NCBI GenBank assembly: GCA_945938055.1
Contig: CAMEUH010000001.1
Span: 1 to 64,000 of the forward strand
Length of the DNA stretch: 64,000 nucleotides
From: an uncultured Eubacteriaceae bacterium
GTDB lineage: Bacteria; Bacillota; Clostridia; Lachnospirales; Lachnospiraceae
Direction: 5' to 3'
Shown one piece after another: positions 7,833-16,597 of the stretch. The translations under genes and the position numbers were made by a program. The notes under the pieces were generated by a model that did no database searches, was not told the DNA's origin, and worked only from the letters and a program-made list of their open reading frames with translations. The stretch's first letter is position 1; every line of letters starts with the position of its first letter.

Positions 7833-8636
7833 TTACCAGGTACGCGAATTCAATTCTCTAAACTGTGCAACCGTAGATACATGGGAATTCAGACCGCCAT
7901 CTACGTTGATTATCTGTCCGCTCACATAGCTGCTTTCATCAGAGGCCAGATATACACACATGTGTCCGATATCCTCCGGACAGCCATAGCGGTTCACCAT
8001 GATATTGCTTAAAAAAATATCCTTTAACGCCTGTGGTACATGTGCTTCATTCTGCGGTGTGACAATAAGGCCCGGACGAACACAGTTACAACGGATATTC
8101 TGCTTTCCATACTGCAGAGCAGTAGACTGTGTCAGCATATCAACTCCCGCCTTTGCACAGGCATATGCCGTGGAACCAAGATCGCCGCCACAGGAAGCCA
8201 TAGAACCAATATTGATAATAGAACCGCCGTTCTCGTTTTTCTGCATGAAAGGAAGTACGCACTTGGTAGCATAGAATGTACCACGTACATCGCTCTGGAA
8301 AACATGATCCCACATTTCCAGGGTTAATTCATCCACACGGCCATCCTTTAAGCCCACATTGGCCGCATTATTTACCAAAATATCAATCTTTCCGTATTTT
8401 TCAGCCGTATCAGTCATAAGGCTTTCAATACTTTCTGTTGCCGTAATATCCATAAAATGATAAGATGCTTCCCCACCATCTTTTATAATCTCATCTGCTA
8501 CTGCCTTGCCTTTTTCTTCTCTTCGTCCACAAATAACAACCTTTGCACCCTCTGCTGCAAATAATTTTGCAATTCCGACACCAATTCCGCTGGTGGAACC
8601 GGTAACAATGGCAACCTTATCCTTTAATCTGTCCAT
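7833..8636 (-). CDS. Short-chain dehydrogenase/reductase (classical SDR)
   Basis: This 267-residue protein has the classical SDR signature. The cofactor loop is TGSTSGIG at 12-19, NNAA lies at 89-92, and the catalytic S145, Y158 and K162 occur in the TAYACAKAG context. The arginines after beta-2 (ICGRREEKGK, 36-44) favour NADP(H) over NAD(H). The C-terminal GQIINVDGG motif is the usual substrate-loop end. Relatives include 3-oxoacyl-ACP reductases, sugar dehydrogenases and hydroxysteroid dehydrogenases. The sequence does not decide between them, and the single-gene transcription unit gives no pathway clue. The 193 bp upstream (8637-8829) show no gene. Confidence 0.85.
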   Translation of the reverse strand: MDRLKDKVAIVTGSTSGIGVGIAKLFAAEGAKVVICGRREEKGKAVADEIIKDGGEASYHFMDITATESIESLMTDTAEKYGKIDILVNNAANVGLKDGRVDELTLEMWDHVFQSDVRGTFYATKCVLPFMQKNENGGSIINIGSMASCGGDLGSTAYACAKAGVDMLTQSTALQYGKQNIRCNCVRPGLIVTPQNEAHVPQALKDIFLSNIMVNRYGCPEDIGHMCVYLASDESSYVSGQIINVDGGLNSHVSTVAQFRELNSRTW

Positions 8637-8829
8637 AAAATACCCTCCTTGACTTCATTTCGCACCATATTCCCAAAATACCGATGCAAATGTTTTCATA
8701 CTCTAACTATATAACATTGTCAAAAAAAAATCAATACAGTAAATGAACTGCTGACAAATGATATCCTACTTACTCTGTCAGTCGGATGCCTTCCATTTTT
8801 CTCCTTATAGTTATTTACAAATACCTTTT

Positions 8830-9795
8830 TCAATATGATTGCCTCTCAAATAATTTATCAATTTGTTCATAATTCCTTGAGAAGATAGTCTGTTGTTCTG
8901 CATCTGTAAATATAGAATCTGTCATTTCCAGAAATTCCTCATATCCAATCTCAAAGTCAGTAATAAAATTTACAATATTAAATTGTGATAATGAACGCTC
9001 CGGCGATACATTTTCATTCGCAAATAAGCTCACATATTTTTCATACTCTTCATCTGATACAATTCTATGAATTGAATCTGGTATGCCATACAATTCGAGA
9101 TTATCTATGTATTTTATAATTGACTCATAGTTTTCTAAATCAATATTAAAATTTTGCTGTTTCATCTGATATGCAACCTGCAAAGCCGGAGCAATCAAAA
9201 ATTCATCATCCCACTTTGACAAATATTCTAATAACATAGATTCTGTAATTCCGGCTTCAATATAATCTGACCATGTATGTGTCGCAAACCATTCCGGTGA
9301 ATATATTTTTTTATTAATCAAAACTGCATACGGATTGACAAATGCTTCATCAATTTTATCTTGTTCATTTGAGAAAAATGCATCTATTTGTTCCTCAGAA
9401 TATGTTATTCCTAATACCTTCTCAACAGTCTCCCTGTCTAAATGAAAGAATTCAATAAAATCAGCCTGTAAACAAATATCCCAACTTTTATTTTCCTCAG
9501 AAAAACTATCAATCCATTTTTGATATTCTTCTTCGGAAACCAAATTGCACAATGCGGTATCCATTCCATAGTATATTAATTCATAATTTCCGCCAAAATC
9601 ACTCAAATTAGCTCCACCAATATTCTCTTCATAATTGAAAATCGAATAAGCTTCTTCAACTTTAGCAACCTCCGGCATCTCAGGTATATTTGTGGAATGC
9701 TCAGTTTCCATATATCCTGTGGATGCAACACTCTTATCTACACATCCTGATAATATCAGCGCACAACTTATAATGATAACAACCTTTTTCATCAT
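8830..9795 (-). CDS. Lipoprotein of unknown function with an internal duplication
   Basis: The N-terminus MMKKVVIIISCALILSGC is a lipoprotein signal with lipobox LSGC (lipidated C18), so the mature protein is anchored to the outer face of the membrane. The remaining 300 residues are acidic and predicted helical. Residues about 71-152 and 233-316 are related repeats: each has a YG motif, then VSxEEYxKxxxxFxxEN, a phenylalanine-rich helix, a TxxEQ/TDAEQ turn and a closing xxxQIDxxF. I do not recognise the family. AGGAG precedes tandem ATGs at 9795 and 9792, so the exact start may differ by one codon. It is transcribed alone, divergently from dpaA. Confidence 0.7.
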   Translation of the reverse strand: MMKKVVIIISCALILSGCVDKSVASTGYMETEHSTNIPEMPEVAKVEEAYSIFNYEENIGGANLSDFGGNYELIYYGMDTALCNLVSEEEYQKWIDSFSEENKSWDICLQADFIEFFHLDRETVEKVLGITYSEEQIDAFFSNEQDKIDEAFVNPYAVLINKKIYSPEWFATHTWSDYIEAGITESMLLEYLSKWDDEFLIAPALQVAYQMKQQNFNIDLENYESIIKYIDNLELYGIPDSIHRIVSDEEYEKYVSLFANENVSPERSLSQFNIVNFITDFEIGYEEFLEMTDSIFTDAEQQTIFSRNYEQIDKLFERQSY

Positions 9796-9871
9796 AACTT
9801 TCTCCTTTTATAGATATCTTAACACACAATATATACCTATCCAAGTCCTTTCCGAAATTCCCTCCAAAATG

Positions 9872-9899
9872 ACACATCTTCCTTTCCCCGCATATAATA
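9872..9899 (+). promoter_or_regulatory. Sigma-K-like promoter of the dipicolinate synthase operon
   Basis: CATATAATA (9891-9899) matches the sigma-K -10 consensus CATAnnnTA exactly, and an AC dinucleotide lies 17 bp upstream (9872-9873) as expected for the -35. It ends 34 bp before the dpaA start. Sigma-K control in the mother cell is known for the Bacillus subtilis dipicolinate synthase operon; here it is inferred from the match. Confidence 0.55.
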
Positions 9900-9933
9900 A
9901 ACAGAAATTGCATTTCAAGGCAGGAATATCATC

Positions 9934-10821
9934 ATGAACAATTTCCAATATGATTATGCCGTCATAGGAGGCGATTTGCGGCAGGTGCATCTGGCAGAAG
10001 AACTAAGCCGTCATCAGAACCGTATTATTTACCACGCCCTAATGAGGACTCCTGAAAAATGTTCTGATTCCTCAATACTTACCAAAGCCTCTTGCCCGAA
10101 AGAAGCTGTCCGTTCATCACGCAATATCATCTGTCCGATTCCTCTCAGTAAGGACGGTACTCATCTTAATCAGAATTGTCCGGAACCTAAGCTATTGCTT
10201 AACTCCCTGCTTAATATACTAAAATCAGGACAGACATTTTATGCAGGCTGCATTCCTGATACCTTTCTAAAGCCCGCAAAAGAAAAAGGAATTCTTGTCC
10301 ATGACCTGATGAAAAACAACGCCCTTGCCATATACAATACCATTGCAACCGCTGAGGGAGCAATCTGCGAGGCCATCCAGAAAAGTCCTCAAAATCTTCA
10401 TCAAAGCCACTGTGCCGTGCTTGGCTATGGAAGATGCGGACGCACACTTACCAATTATTTGAAGGGAATGTTCTGTCACATATATGTCTGTTCCAACCAA
10501 AATGACGAATGCTCCATTGCCCAAACCATTGCCGAACGTACCGGTTCGCTTTGCGATTTTGCAGATTGTGCCGGAGAATTTGATTTCATCTTTAACACCA
10601 TTCCCGCAAAAGTACTTACTCCCGAAATACTAAAGAAAACAAAACTCTCCGTTACCATTATTGACATTGCCTCCGCACCCGGTGGCGTAGATTACGAAGA
10701 AGCACGGCGTTTAAACCGGAATGCCTTCCTATGCCTTGGGCTTCCGGGAAAATATTCACCTTACTCTTGCGCCAAAGCAATTATGAAAATAATTAAACAA
10801 AATCAAAATGAAATATCTTGA
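9934..10821 (+). CDS. dpaA: Dipicolinate synthase subunit A
   Basis: This 295-residue protein oxidises the lysine-pathway intermediate dihydrodipicolinate (or its hydrated form) to dipicolinic acid, the calcium-chelating solute of the spore core, together with subunit B. An N-terminal DpaA-specific domain begins DYAVIGGDLRQVHLAEEL. A second Rossmann fold around residues 145-215 contains the nucleotide-binding loop AVLGYGRCGRTL, as expected for an NADPH-linked subunit. IIDIASAPGGVDYEEA and the late LGLPGKYSPYSCA are conserved in the family. The gene is followed closely by dpaB. The sigma-K-like box upstream implies mother-cell expression late in sporulation. This gene is direct evidence that the organism, or its recent ancestor, forms spores. 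Confidence 0.93.
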   Translation: MNNFQYDYAVIGGDLRQVHLAEELSRHQNRIIYHALMRTPEKCSDSSILTKASCPKEAVRSSRNIICPIPLSKDGTHLNQNCPEPKLLLNSLLNILKSGQTFYAGCIPDTFLKPAKEKGILVHDLMKNNALAIYNTIATAEGAICEAIQKSPQNLHQSHCAVLGYGRCGRTLTNYLKGMFCHIYVCSNQNDECSIAQTIAERTGSLCDFADCAGEFDFIFNTIPAKVLTPEILKKTKLSVTIIDIASAPGGVDYEEARRLNRNAFLCLGLPGKYSPYSCAKAIMKIIKQNQNEIS

Positions 10822-10834
10822 GGAGTGATTGAAA

Positions 10835-11413
10835 ATGTCTTTAAAAGGAAAACACGTTGGAATCGCCTTTACCGGTTCCTTTTGTACCTTTGACAAAGCC
10901 TTTAGTGAATTACAGACGCTTGCCAATGAAGGTGCCCTCGTCCAAACCATTTTTTCGGATGCTGCCGCAACAATCGACAGTCGTTTTGGCAGTGCAGAAT
11001 CCTTCCTTCAAACAGCGGAAAAAATCACAGGAATCAGACCAATGTTAACCATACCGGAAGCCGAACCCATTGGGCCAAAGAGCCTGCTCGACATCCTGGT
11101 TCTCTTTCCCTGTACCGGAAATACCATGGCAAAGCTTGCCAACGGTATTACAGACAGTCCTGTCTTAATGGCAGCAAAAGCCCATCTTCGCAATAATAAG
11201 CCTCTTCTAATTTCGATTTCTACCAATGACGCTTTGGGAATGAACATGAAAAATATCGGACTTTTGATGAATAGTAAAAATATTTACTTTATCCCATTTG
11301 GTCAGGATAATCCTCAGAAGAAACCAAATTCCATGATAGCGCACACAGAGCTTCTGATTCCTTCCATTGAAGCAGCCCTGGAAGGAAGGCAATACCAGCC
11401 GGTAATACAGTAA
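10835..11413 (+). CDS. dpaB: Dipicolinate synthase subunit B
   Basis: This protein (about 192 residues) is the flavoprotein-like partner of DpaA (SpoVFB). The N-terminal GKHVGIAFTGSFCTFDKAF and the central LVLFPCTGNTMAKLANGITDSPVLMAAKAHLRN match flavin-binding decarboxylase-type folds. The late FIPFGQDNP motif is typical of the family. ATG 10835 lies 9 nt after AGGAG; an in-frame TTG at 10829 is less likely. It is 13 bp behind dpaA and 40 bp ahead of asnB with no terminator between them, so all three genes are probably co-transcribed during sporulation. Confidence 0.93.
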   Translation: MSLKGKHVGIAFTGSFCTFDKAFSELQTLANEGALVQTIFSDAAATIDSRFGSAESFLQTAEKITGIRPMLTIPEAEPIGPKSLLDILVLFPCTGNTMAKLANGITDSPVLMAAKAHLRNNKPLLISISTNDALGMNMKNIGLLMNSKNIYFIPFGQDNPQKKPNSMIAHTELLIPSIEAALEGRQYQPVIQ

Positions 11414-11453
11414 GCTGCAAGAGAACCACATCACATGAAAAGGAGAATAGAAA

Positions 11454-13304
11454 ATGTGTGGAATTGCCGGATTTTTTAATCCTGATAGCAATTACAAAGA
11501 AGAGGAATCCAAATGGCTTCATGTTCTGGATGAAATGAATCATGCCCAGAGAAGAAGAGGGCCTGACGGCAGGGGAACTTATCTGAACTCCATCTGCGGC
11601 CTTGCCCATGTACGTCTGGCAATCATCGATCTTATGACAGGACAACAGCCACTTATTAAAAAGAGTCCAGGAAGAGAATGTGCCATCATTTTTAATGGTG
11701 AAATATATAATATGAAAGAACTGAAGGCGGAACTTCTACTGGAAGGAGCAAATTTTCAGACCACCAGTGATACTGAGGTTATTCTCGAAGGGTATATGTT
11801 ACACGGAAAGGATTATATCAAAAAACTGAATGGAATATTTGCAATTGCATTATGGGATTCCGCCTCCCGGGAGCTTACCCTTTTTCGTGACCGTCTTGGT
11901 GTCAAACCGCTGTTTTATACACTGGCTGACAATACCCTTGTATTTGCTTCTGAAATCAAAGGGTTATTTGCCTATCCCGGAGTCACACCTGTCATTGACA
12001 GAGAAGGACTTTGCGAAATATTTGCCCTGGGACCTGCTAAATCATACGGGAAAGGCGTTTTCAAAGATATTCTTGAAGTCCTGCCGGGTCAATGCCTCAC
12101 CTTTCATAAGCACTTCTGTACTAAAACCTTTTACTGGAAACTGGAAAGCCATCCTCACGAAGATTCCATCGAAGAAACCATTCAAAAGACAGCATGGCTT
12201 TTAGAAGATTCGGTAAAGAAGCAAATGCTCTCTGACATTCCAATCAGCACTTTTCTCTCTGGCGGCGTAGACAGCAGTCTGGTAACGGCAATCTGCGCAA
12301 AAGAACTAAAAAAGCAGGGACATATGTTAAATACTTTTTCTTTTGATTTTAAAGATAATAACAAATACTTTCAGTCCAATTCCTTCCAGCCAAGCGAAGA
12401 CCGCCCCTTTGTAGAGCAGATGGTTTCTTTTGCCAAAACCAGCCATCATTTTCTGGAATGCAGTAATGAAGAACAGTTTGAATGCCTGTACAAAGCAGTC
12501 GATGCCAGGGATTTGCCCTGCATGGCTGATGTGGAATCCTCCATGCTGTACTTTTGTTCCAAGGTAACAAACTATAATAAAGTCACCCTCACCGGGGAAT
12601 GCGCCGATGAAATCTTTGGCGGATATCCTTGGTTTCACAGTCTTGAAGCGTTTCAGACCGATGCATTTCCGTGGTCAAAAAGCATGAAACCGCGTCAGGC
12701 ACTTTTAGATGATTCTCTTATACAGGAACTTCGCATGGAAGAATATGCACATGCCGCCTACGAAAAAACCATTCTTGAAACTCCCGTGCTTATTGAAGAC
12801 ACCCCTGAGGAAAAGCGCCGCCGTGAAATCTCATATCTGAATCTTCGCTGGTTTATGGTAACACTTCTTGACAGAATGGACCGCACCAGCATGTATAACG
12901 GTCTGGAGGCACGTGTTCCCCTTGCCGATCACCGAATTGTGGAATATATTTTCAATGTGCCCTGGGAAATGAAATGCCCGAATCAGATTGTAAAGGGCTT
13001 GCTCCGGCATGCCGGAGAAGGTCTGCTGCCAAAAGAAATTCTATGGCGAAGAAAAAGTCCTTATCCCAAAACTTATGACCCGGCATATGAAAAACTCCTT
13101 TCCACCAGGCTTAAGGAGGTACTTTCTGACAGCAATTCCCCAATACGTCCTCTGCTGGATACCAAAAAAGTGCATGTCTTTCTTGACAGTTCCTCAGACT
13201 ACGGAAAGCCATGGTATGGACAGCTGATGGCAGGGCCTCAGATGCTTGCATATATGCTTCAGGTTAATTACTGGCTGGAGAAATATAATATTCGCATTAT
13301 ATAA
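11454..13304 (+). CDS. asnB: Asparagine synthase (glutamine-hydrolysing)
   Basis: This 616-residue two-domain enzyme converts aspartate, glutamine and ATP to asparagine. The mature N-terminus MCGIAGF exposes the nucleophile Cys2 of the class II glutaminase domain, followed by RRGPDGRG, LAIIDL and GEIYN. The synthetase domain has the PPi-binding loop SGGVDSS at 269-275 and the later motifs TGECADEIFGGY, RMDRTSMYNGLEARVPL and the basic WRRKSPYPK. AAAGGAGAA precedes the start. Its position behind dpaA-dpaB without a terminator suggests a sporulation-linked paralogue, comparable in idea to AsnO of Bacillus subtilis; that regulatory link is inference. A strong hairpin terminator follows. Confidence 0.92.
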   Translation: MCGIAGFFNPDSNYKEEESKWLHVLDEMNHAQRRRGPDGRGTYLNSICGLAHVRLAIIDLMTGQQPLIKKSPGRECAIIFNGEIYNMKELKAELLLEGANFQTTSDTEVILEGYMLHGKDYIKKLNGIFAIALWDSASRELTLFRDRLGVKPLFYTLADNTLVFASEIKGLFAYPGVTPVIDREGLCEIFALGPAKSYGKGVFKDILEVLPGQCLTFHKHFCTKTFYWKLESHPHEDSIEETIQKTAWLLEDSVKKQMLSDIPISTFLSGGVDSSLVTAICAKELKKQGHMLNTFSFDFKDNNKYFQSNSFQPSEDRPFVEQMVSFAKTSHHFLECSNEEQFECLYKAVDARDLPCMADVESSMLYFCSKVTNYNKVTLTGECADEIFGGYPWFHSLEAFQTDAFPWSKSMKPRQALLDDSLIQELRMEEYAHAAYEKTILETPVLIEDTPEEKRRREISYLNLRWFMVTLLDRMDRTSMYNGLEARVPLADHRIVEYIFNVPWEMKCPNQIVKGLLRHAGEGLLPKEILWRRKSPYPKTYDPAYEKLLSTRLKEVLSDSNSPIRPLLDTKKVHVFLDSSSDYGKPWYGQLMAGPQMLAYMLQVNYWLEKYNIRII

Positions 13305-13321
13305 CATCTTTCTTGAAATAA

Positions 13322-13357
13322 AAAATCCTGCCGACATTCTTCTGCCGGCAGGATTTT
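13322..13357. terminator. Bidirectional terminator between asnB and the UvrA-like gene
   Basis: Twelve-bp arms AAAATCCTGCCG (13322-13333) and CGGCAGGATTTT (13346-13357) surround a 12-nt loop. T-rich runs follow on both strands. It lies between two convergent genes, so it can end both transcripts. Confidence 0.85.
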
Positions 13358-13382
13358 ATTTTTATTATTCTTCATCAATCAA

Positions 13383-15626
13383 TCAAAAAGCCTTTAAATA
13401 TTTTGCTGTAATTGTTGTCCCACTTTCCTGCATTTGTTTGGGTGTTCCCATAAATACCACCTCGCCACCGGCGGTTCCACCATCCGGTCCGATGTCTATG
13501 ATATAATCTGCCATTTTCATGACATCCGTATTATGTTCAATGACAATCACGGTATTCCCCCGCCGGACCAGATTATCCAGCAACGTCATGATGCTCTTGA
13601 TATCGGACGCATGAAGTCCTGTGGTTGGTTCATCCAGAACATAGATATTTCCCTTTTTATGAAGCTCCTTTGCAAGCTTAACACGCTGTCTTTCACCACC
13701 ACTTAATGTGGAAAGCGGCTGCCCTAATGACAGATAAGGAAGCCCTGTCTCAAGAAGTGCGTCCAGATGTTTCTTGATCTTACGATTGTCCTTAAAAAAG
13801 TGTGCCGCATCCTCTACACTCATGTTCAAAACATCCACAATGCTTTTCCCATTGTATTTACATTCCAAAGCTTTACTGCTATATCTAGTGCCTCCGCAAT
13901 ATTCACATTTTGTCGTGACCGGTTCCATAAACACAAGCTCTGTTGTAATGAATCCTCTTCCATTACATGCGGGACAGGCGCCCTTACTATTAAAAGAAAA
14001 TAACGATGCCTCCTCGCATGTAGCTTCTGCAAATACCTTTCGGATTTCATCAAAAAATCCCAGATAAGTACACGCTGTGGAACGTCCCGTAGCGGTAATT
14101 GCACTCTGGTCGACCAGTACTACTTTGTCTTCATACTGCTTTGCAAAGACATCCCGAATCAAAGTCGACTTTCCGGAACCTGCAACTCCTGTTACAACCG
14201 TAAGAACACCCAGCGGAATATCCACATCCACGTTTTTCAGATTATGAAGCCTTGCTCCCCTGACTGGAAGAAAACCCGTTGGTTTTCTTGGATTCTCCTT
14301 AAACGGTATGATTTCCTTCATGGCATTTCCCGTTAGTGTTCCGCTAAGAAGTAATGCCTCATAACTTCCCTGAAAGAGAATCTGTCCACCATTTTTCCCG
14401 GCAAATGGTCCCACGTCAATCACTTCATCTGCAATACTTATGATATCCTTATCATGCTCTACAACCAGTACTGTATTTCCTTTATCTCTTAAGCTTTTTA
14501 ACAGCCTTGCCATACGGTGAACATCCCTTGGATGCATACCGGTACTAGGCTCATCAAAGATATAAATCATCCCCGTGAGCGAACTTCCCATATAGCGGAC
14601 AAGCTTCAGTCTCTGGGCTTCTCCACCCGAAAGTGTAGAAGATTCCCGGTTCATGCTAAGATAAGGAAGACCGATATCAATCATGCGGTCAAGAGATGCC
14701 GTAAGTGCCGCTTTCATTGACTCTGCCCTTACATCCGTAATTTTCGATAATTCCTCCCTGAGCCTTGAAAATTCCATCTCGCACATATCCACAATACTAT
14801 ATCCGTTAATCCGGCAGGACAGTGCCTCAGGATTAAGTCTTTTCCCCTGGCAATCCGGACAAACAGTTTCTTCCATGTACATGTTAATCTTTTTTAAAGT
14901 ATTATCATTTTGTTCCTCCGGTCCTTTCATCAGGCAGAGTCTTTTAAACTGATTATAAACACCCTCTATCTTCTTATCAATCCGCTCACCGTCTTTTGCG
15001 CGGCTTCCGTACAGAAGAATATTCTGTTCTTCTGTGGACAAATCTTTCCACTTCTTGGTTACATCAAACAAGTCCGGTCTTCGATATAATTTCCAATAAT
15101 ACTTCCCAGGGCCAAATGCCGGCAGATTAAAAATCCCCTCTTCATAAGACTTGTCCTCCTGAATCAGCTTATGAATGTCAAGTTCCATCACCTTTCCAAT
15201 TCCCGCACAGGTCTTACACATTCCGTTTGGATTATTAAAGGAAAAGTAAGATGCCGGTCCAATCTTTGGCGTGCCGATTCTTGAAAATAAGACTCTAAGT
15301 GTTGAATACATGTCGCTGATGGTTCCAACCGTCGACCTTGCATTTCCACCCAGTCTGCTTTGGTCAATCACCACGGAAGGATTCAAGTTATCAATATATT
15401 CTACATTAGGTCTTTCATATTTTGGAAGTCTTCCCCGAATCCATGCCGTATAAGTTTCATTCATCTGGCGCTGGCTTTCCGCCGCAATGGTATCAAACAC
15501 AATACTTGATTTTCCGGAACCGGAAACACCGGTAAATACCACGATTTTGTTTTTGGGAATCTTTAGTGAAACATTTTTGAGGTTATTTTGTTTCAGCCCC
15601 TTTATGATAATATCTTTTACTTCCAC
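13383..15626 (-). CDS. UvrA-like ABC ATPase lacking the UvrB-binding region (UvrA2/drug-resistance type)
   Basis: This 747-residue protein has both nucleotide-binding halves of UvrA: Walker A GVSGSGKSS near the start and GVAGSGKST near residue 485, signatures STLSGGEAQRLKL and STLSGGERQRVKL, and Walker B regions IFDEPSTGMHP and VLDEPTTGLHA. Zinc-finger cysteines occur as CKTCAG, CPDCQG, CPACNG and CEYCGG. Housekeeping UvrA is about 940 residues; the missing length corresponds to the UvrB-interaction and insertion domains. Such short paralogues are often tied to antibiotic tolerance. I chose GTG 15626 (VEVKDIIIKG), which follows AGGAAGAGG and begins 5 bp after the MerR stop; an ATG at 15671 would overlap the MerR gene. 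It is co-transcribed with the MerR regulator. Confidence 0.85.
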   Translation of the reverse strand: MEVKDIIIKGLKQNNLKNVSLKIPKNKIVVFTGVSGSGKSSIVFDTIAAESQRQMNETYTAWIRGRLPKYERPNVEYIDNLNPSVVIDQSRLGGNARSTVGTISDMYSTLRVLFSRIGTPKIGPASYFSFNNPNGMCKTCAGIGKVMELDIHKLIQEDKSYEEGIFNLPAFGPGKYYWKLYRRPDLFDVTKKWKDLSTEEQNILLYGSRAKDGERIDKKIEGVYNQFKRLCLMKGPEEQNDNTLKKINMYMEETVCPDCQGKRLNPEALSCRINGYSIVDMCEMEFSRLREELSKITDVRAESMKAALTASLDRMIDIGLPYLSMNRESSTLSGGEAQRLKLVRYMGSSLTGMIYIFDEPSTGMHPRDVHRMARLLKSLRDKGNTVLVVEHDKDIISIADEVIDVGPFAGKNGGQILFQGSYEALLLSGTLTGNAMKEIIPFKENPRKPTGFLPVRGARLHNLKNVDVDIPLGVLTVVTGVAGSGKSTLIRDVFAKQYEDKVVLVDQSAITATGRSTACTYLGFFDEIRKVFAEATCEEASLFSFNSKGACPACNGRGFITTELVFMEPVTTKCEYCGGTRYSSKALECKYNGKSIVDVLNMSVEDAAHFFKDNRKIKKHLDALLETGLPYLSLGQPLSTLSGGERQRVKLAKELHKKGNIYVLDEPTTGLHASDIKSIMTLLDNLVRRGNTVIVIEHNTDVMKMADYIIDIGPDGGTAGGEVVFMGTPKQMQESGTTITAKYLKAF

Positions 15627-15631
15627 TCTTT

Positions 15632-16489
15632 TCACCTCTTCCTTACAGGAATCTGAATTTCTGAAAGCCATTCCTCTTCGCTCTCTTTATTCCATACACC
15701 ATCAATGTAATTTTCCCGAATGTTTCCGCAGATTTCATACCCATTTTCTTCAATGTAATTTAATATGGCTGCATATGTCTGCGGGAAATCGTTATAAGAC
15801 CCTTTGTGAAAAATGCAGGCAGCCTGGATTTCCGGAAATTCTTTGAATTTCACAATCTTAGAATCCTCTTTTTTCTCTGTCACCGCCTCACAGGTTTCAA
15901 CCAGAATCTGTTCCTCTTTGTATCCCGTTTCCAGATAGTGGGTATAACAATACTCTGTAACTGCACACTCACAGCCAAGCCGTTCCATTTCCGCTCCCAT
16001 GGATGGCATCATTTCAAATAATGCATCATAGGATTCTATCCGCTTTCGCATAGTTGCCGCTATAACCGCCGGAATCGTCTTTACTAAAACCGGTGCCTCT
16101 ATGGAACTTCTCGCATCTGTCATATATCCGTCAATAACTGCAATCTGTTTTGTTATCTCTGCAATTTTTGACAGAAGCTCTGCTCTTTTTCTGGAAAGAA
16201 ATGCGTTCTCATCTGCCCCGTTCTTTAGATGAACAATATCTTCCAGCGTAAATCCCGCCTGCTTTAATGCAGAAATCTGATGAAGTTCTGCCATCTGATT
16301 CATGGTATAATACCGGTATCCATTTTCCTCATCCACATATGCCGGGACAAGCAGCCCCTGTTCTTCATAAAACCGCAATGTTTTTACGGTAATATGGTTC
16401 ATTTGTGCAAACATGCCTATCTTGTATAGACGGTTGTTTTCTTTCTCTTTGCAATAGCTGTGTTTTTCATACATTTTCATAAAAATCAC
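15632..16489 (-). CDS. MerR family regulator with GyrI-like effector domain (BmrR type)
   Basis: This 285-residue protein has an N-terminal MerR winged helix (LYKIGMFAQMNHITVKTLRFYEEQGLLVPAYVDEENGYRYYTMNQMAELHQISALKQAGFTLEDI in pattern), a dimerisation helix to about residue 145, and a C-terminal GyrI-like ligand domain ending ENYIDGVWNKESEEEWLSEI. BmrR-type proteins bind lipophilic or cationic drugs and activate transporter genes. Here the coupled target is the UvrA-like ATPase. Its own promoter has the over-long spacer with centred palindrome that MerR proteins unwind (16530-16561). Several in-frame ATGs near 16489-16474 leave the exact start uncertain by five codons. Confidence 0.85.
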   Translation of the reverse strand: MIFMKMYEKHSYCKEKENNRLYKIGMFAQMNHITVKTLRFYEEQGLLVPAYVDEENGYRYYTMNQMAELHQISALKQAGFTLEDIVHLKNGADENAFLSRKRAELLSKIAEITKQIAVIDGYMTDARSSIEAPVLVKTIPAVIAATMRKRIESYDALFEMMPSMGAEMERLGCECAVTEYCYTHYLETGYKEEQILVETCEAVTEKKEDSKIVKFKEFPEIQAACIFHKGSYNDFPQTYAAILNYIEENGYEICGNIRENYIDGVWNKESEEEWLSEIQIPVRKR

Positions 16490-16529
16490 CTCTGCCCTTT
16501 TTCATCGTCCTGTAACCTGTCATGAAGGG

Positions 16530-16561
16530 ATTATACATCCTCCCCTTAAGGGGAGAGTCAA
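16530..16561 (-). promoter_or_regulatory. MerR-type promoter with centred palindrome
   Basis: On the minus strand a -35 TTGACT (16556-16561) and -10 TATAAT (16530-16535) are separated by 20 bp (19 if the -10 is read one base earlier), longer than the 17 bp optimum. The spacer is filled by the perfect 16-bp palindrome CTCCCCTTAAGGGGAG (16540-16555). This is the classic MerR-family arrangement, in which the activator twists the DNA to realign the boxes. Confidence 0.8.
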
Positions 16562-16597
16562 GCAGAAATTAATATTTCGTTTCTCCTTAACTATCAC

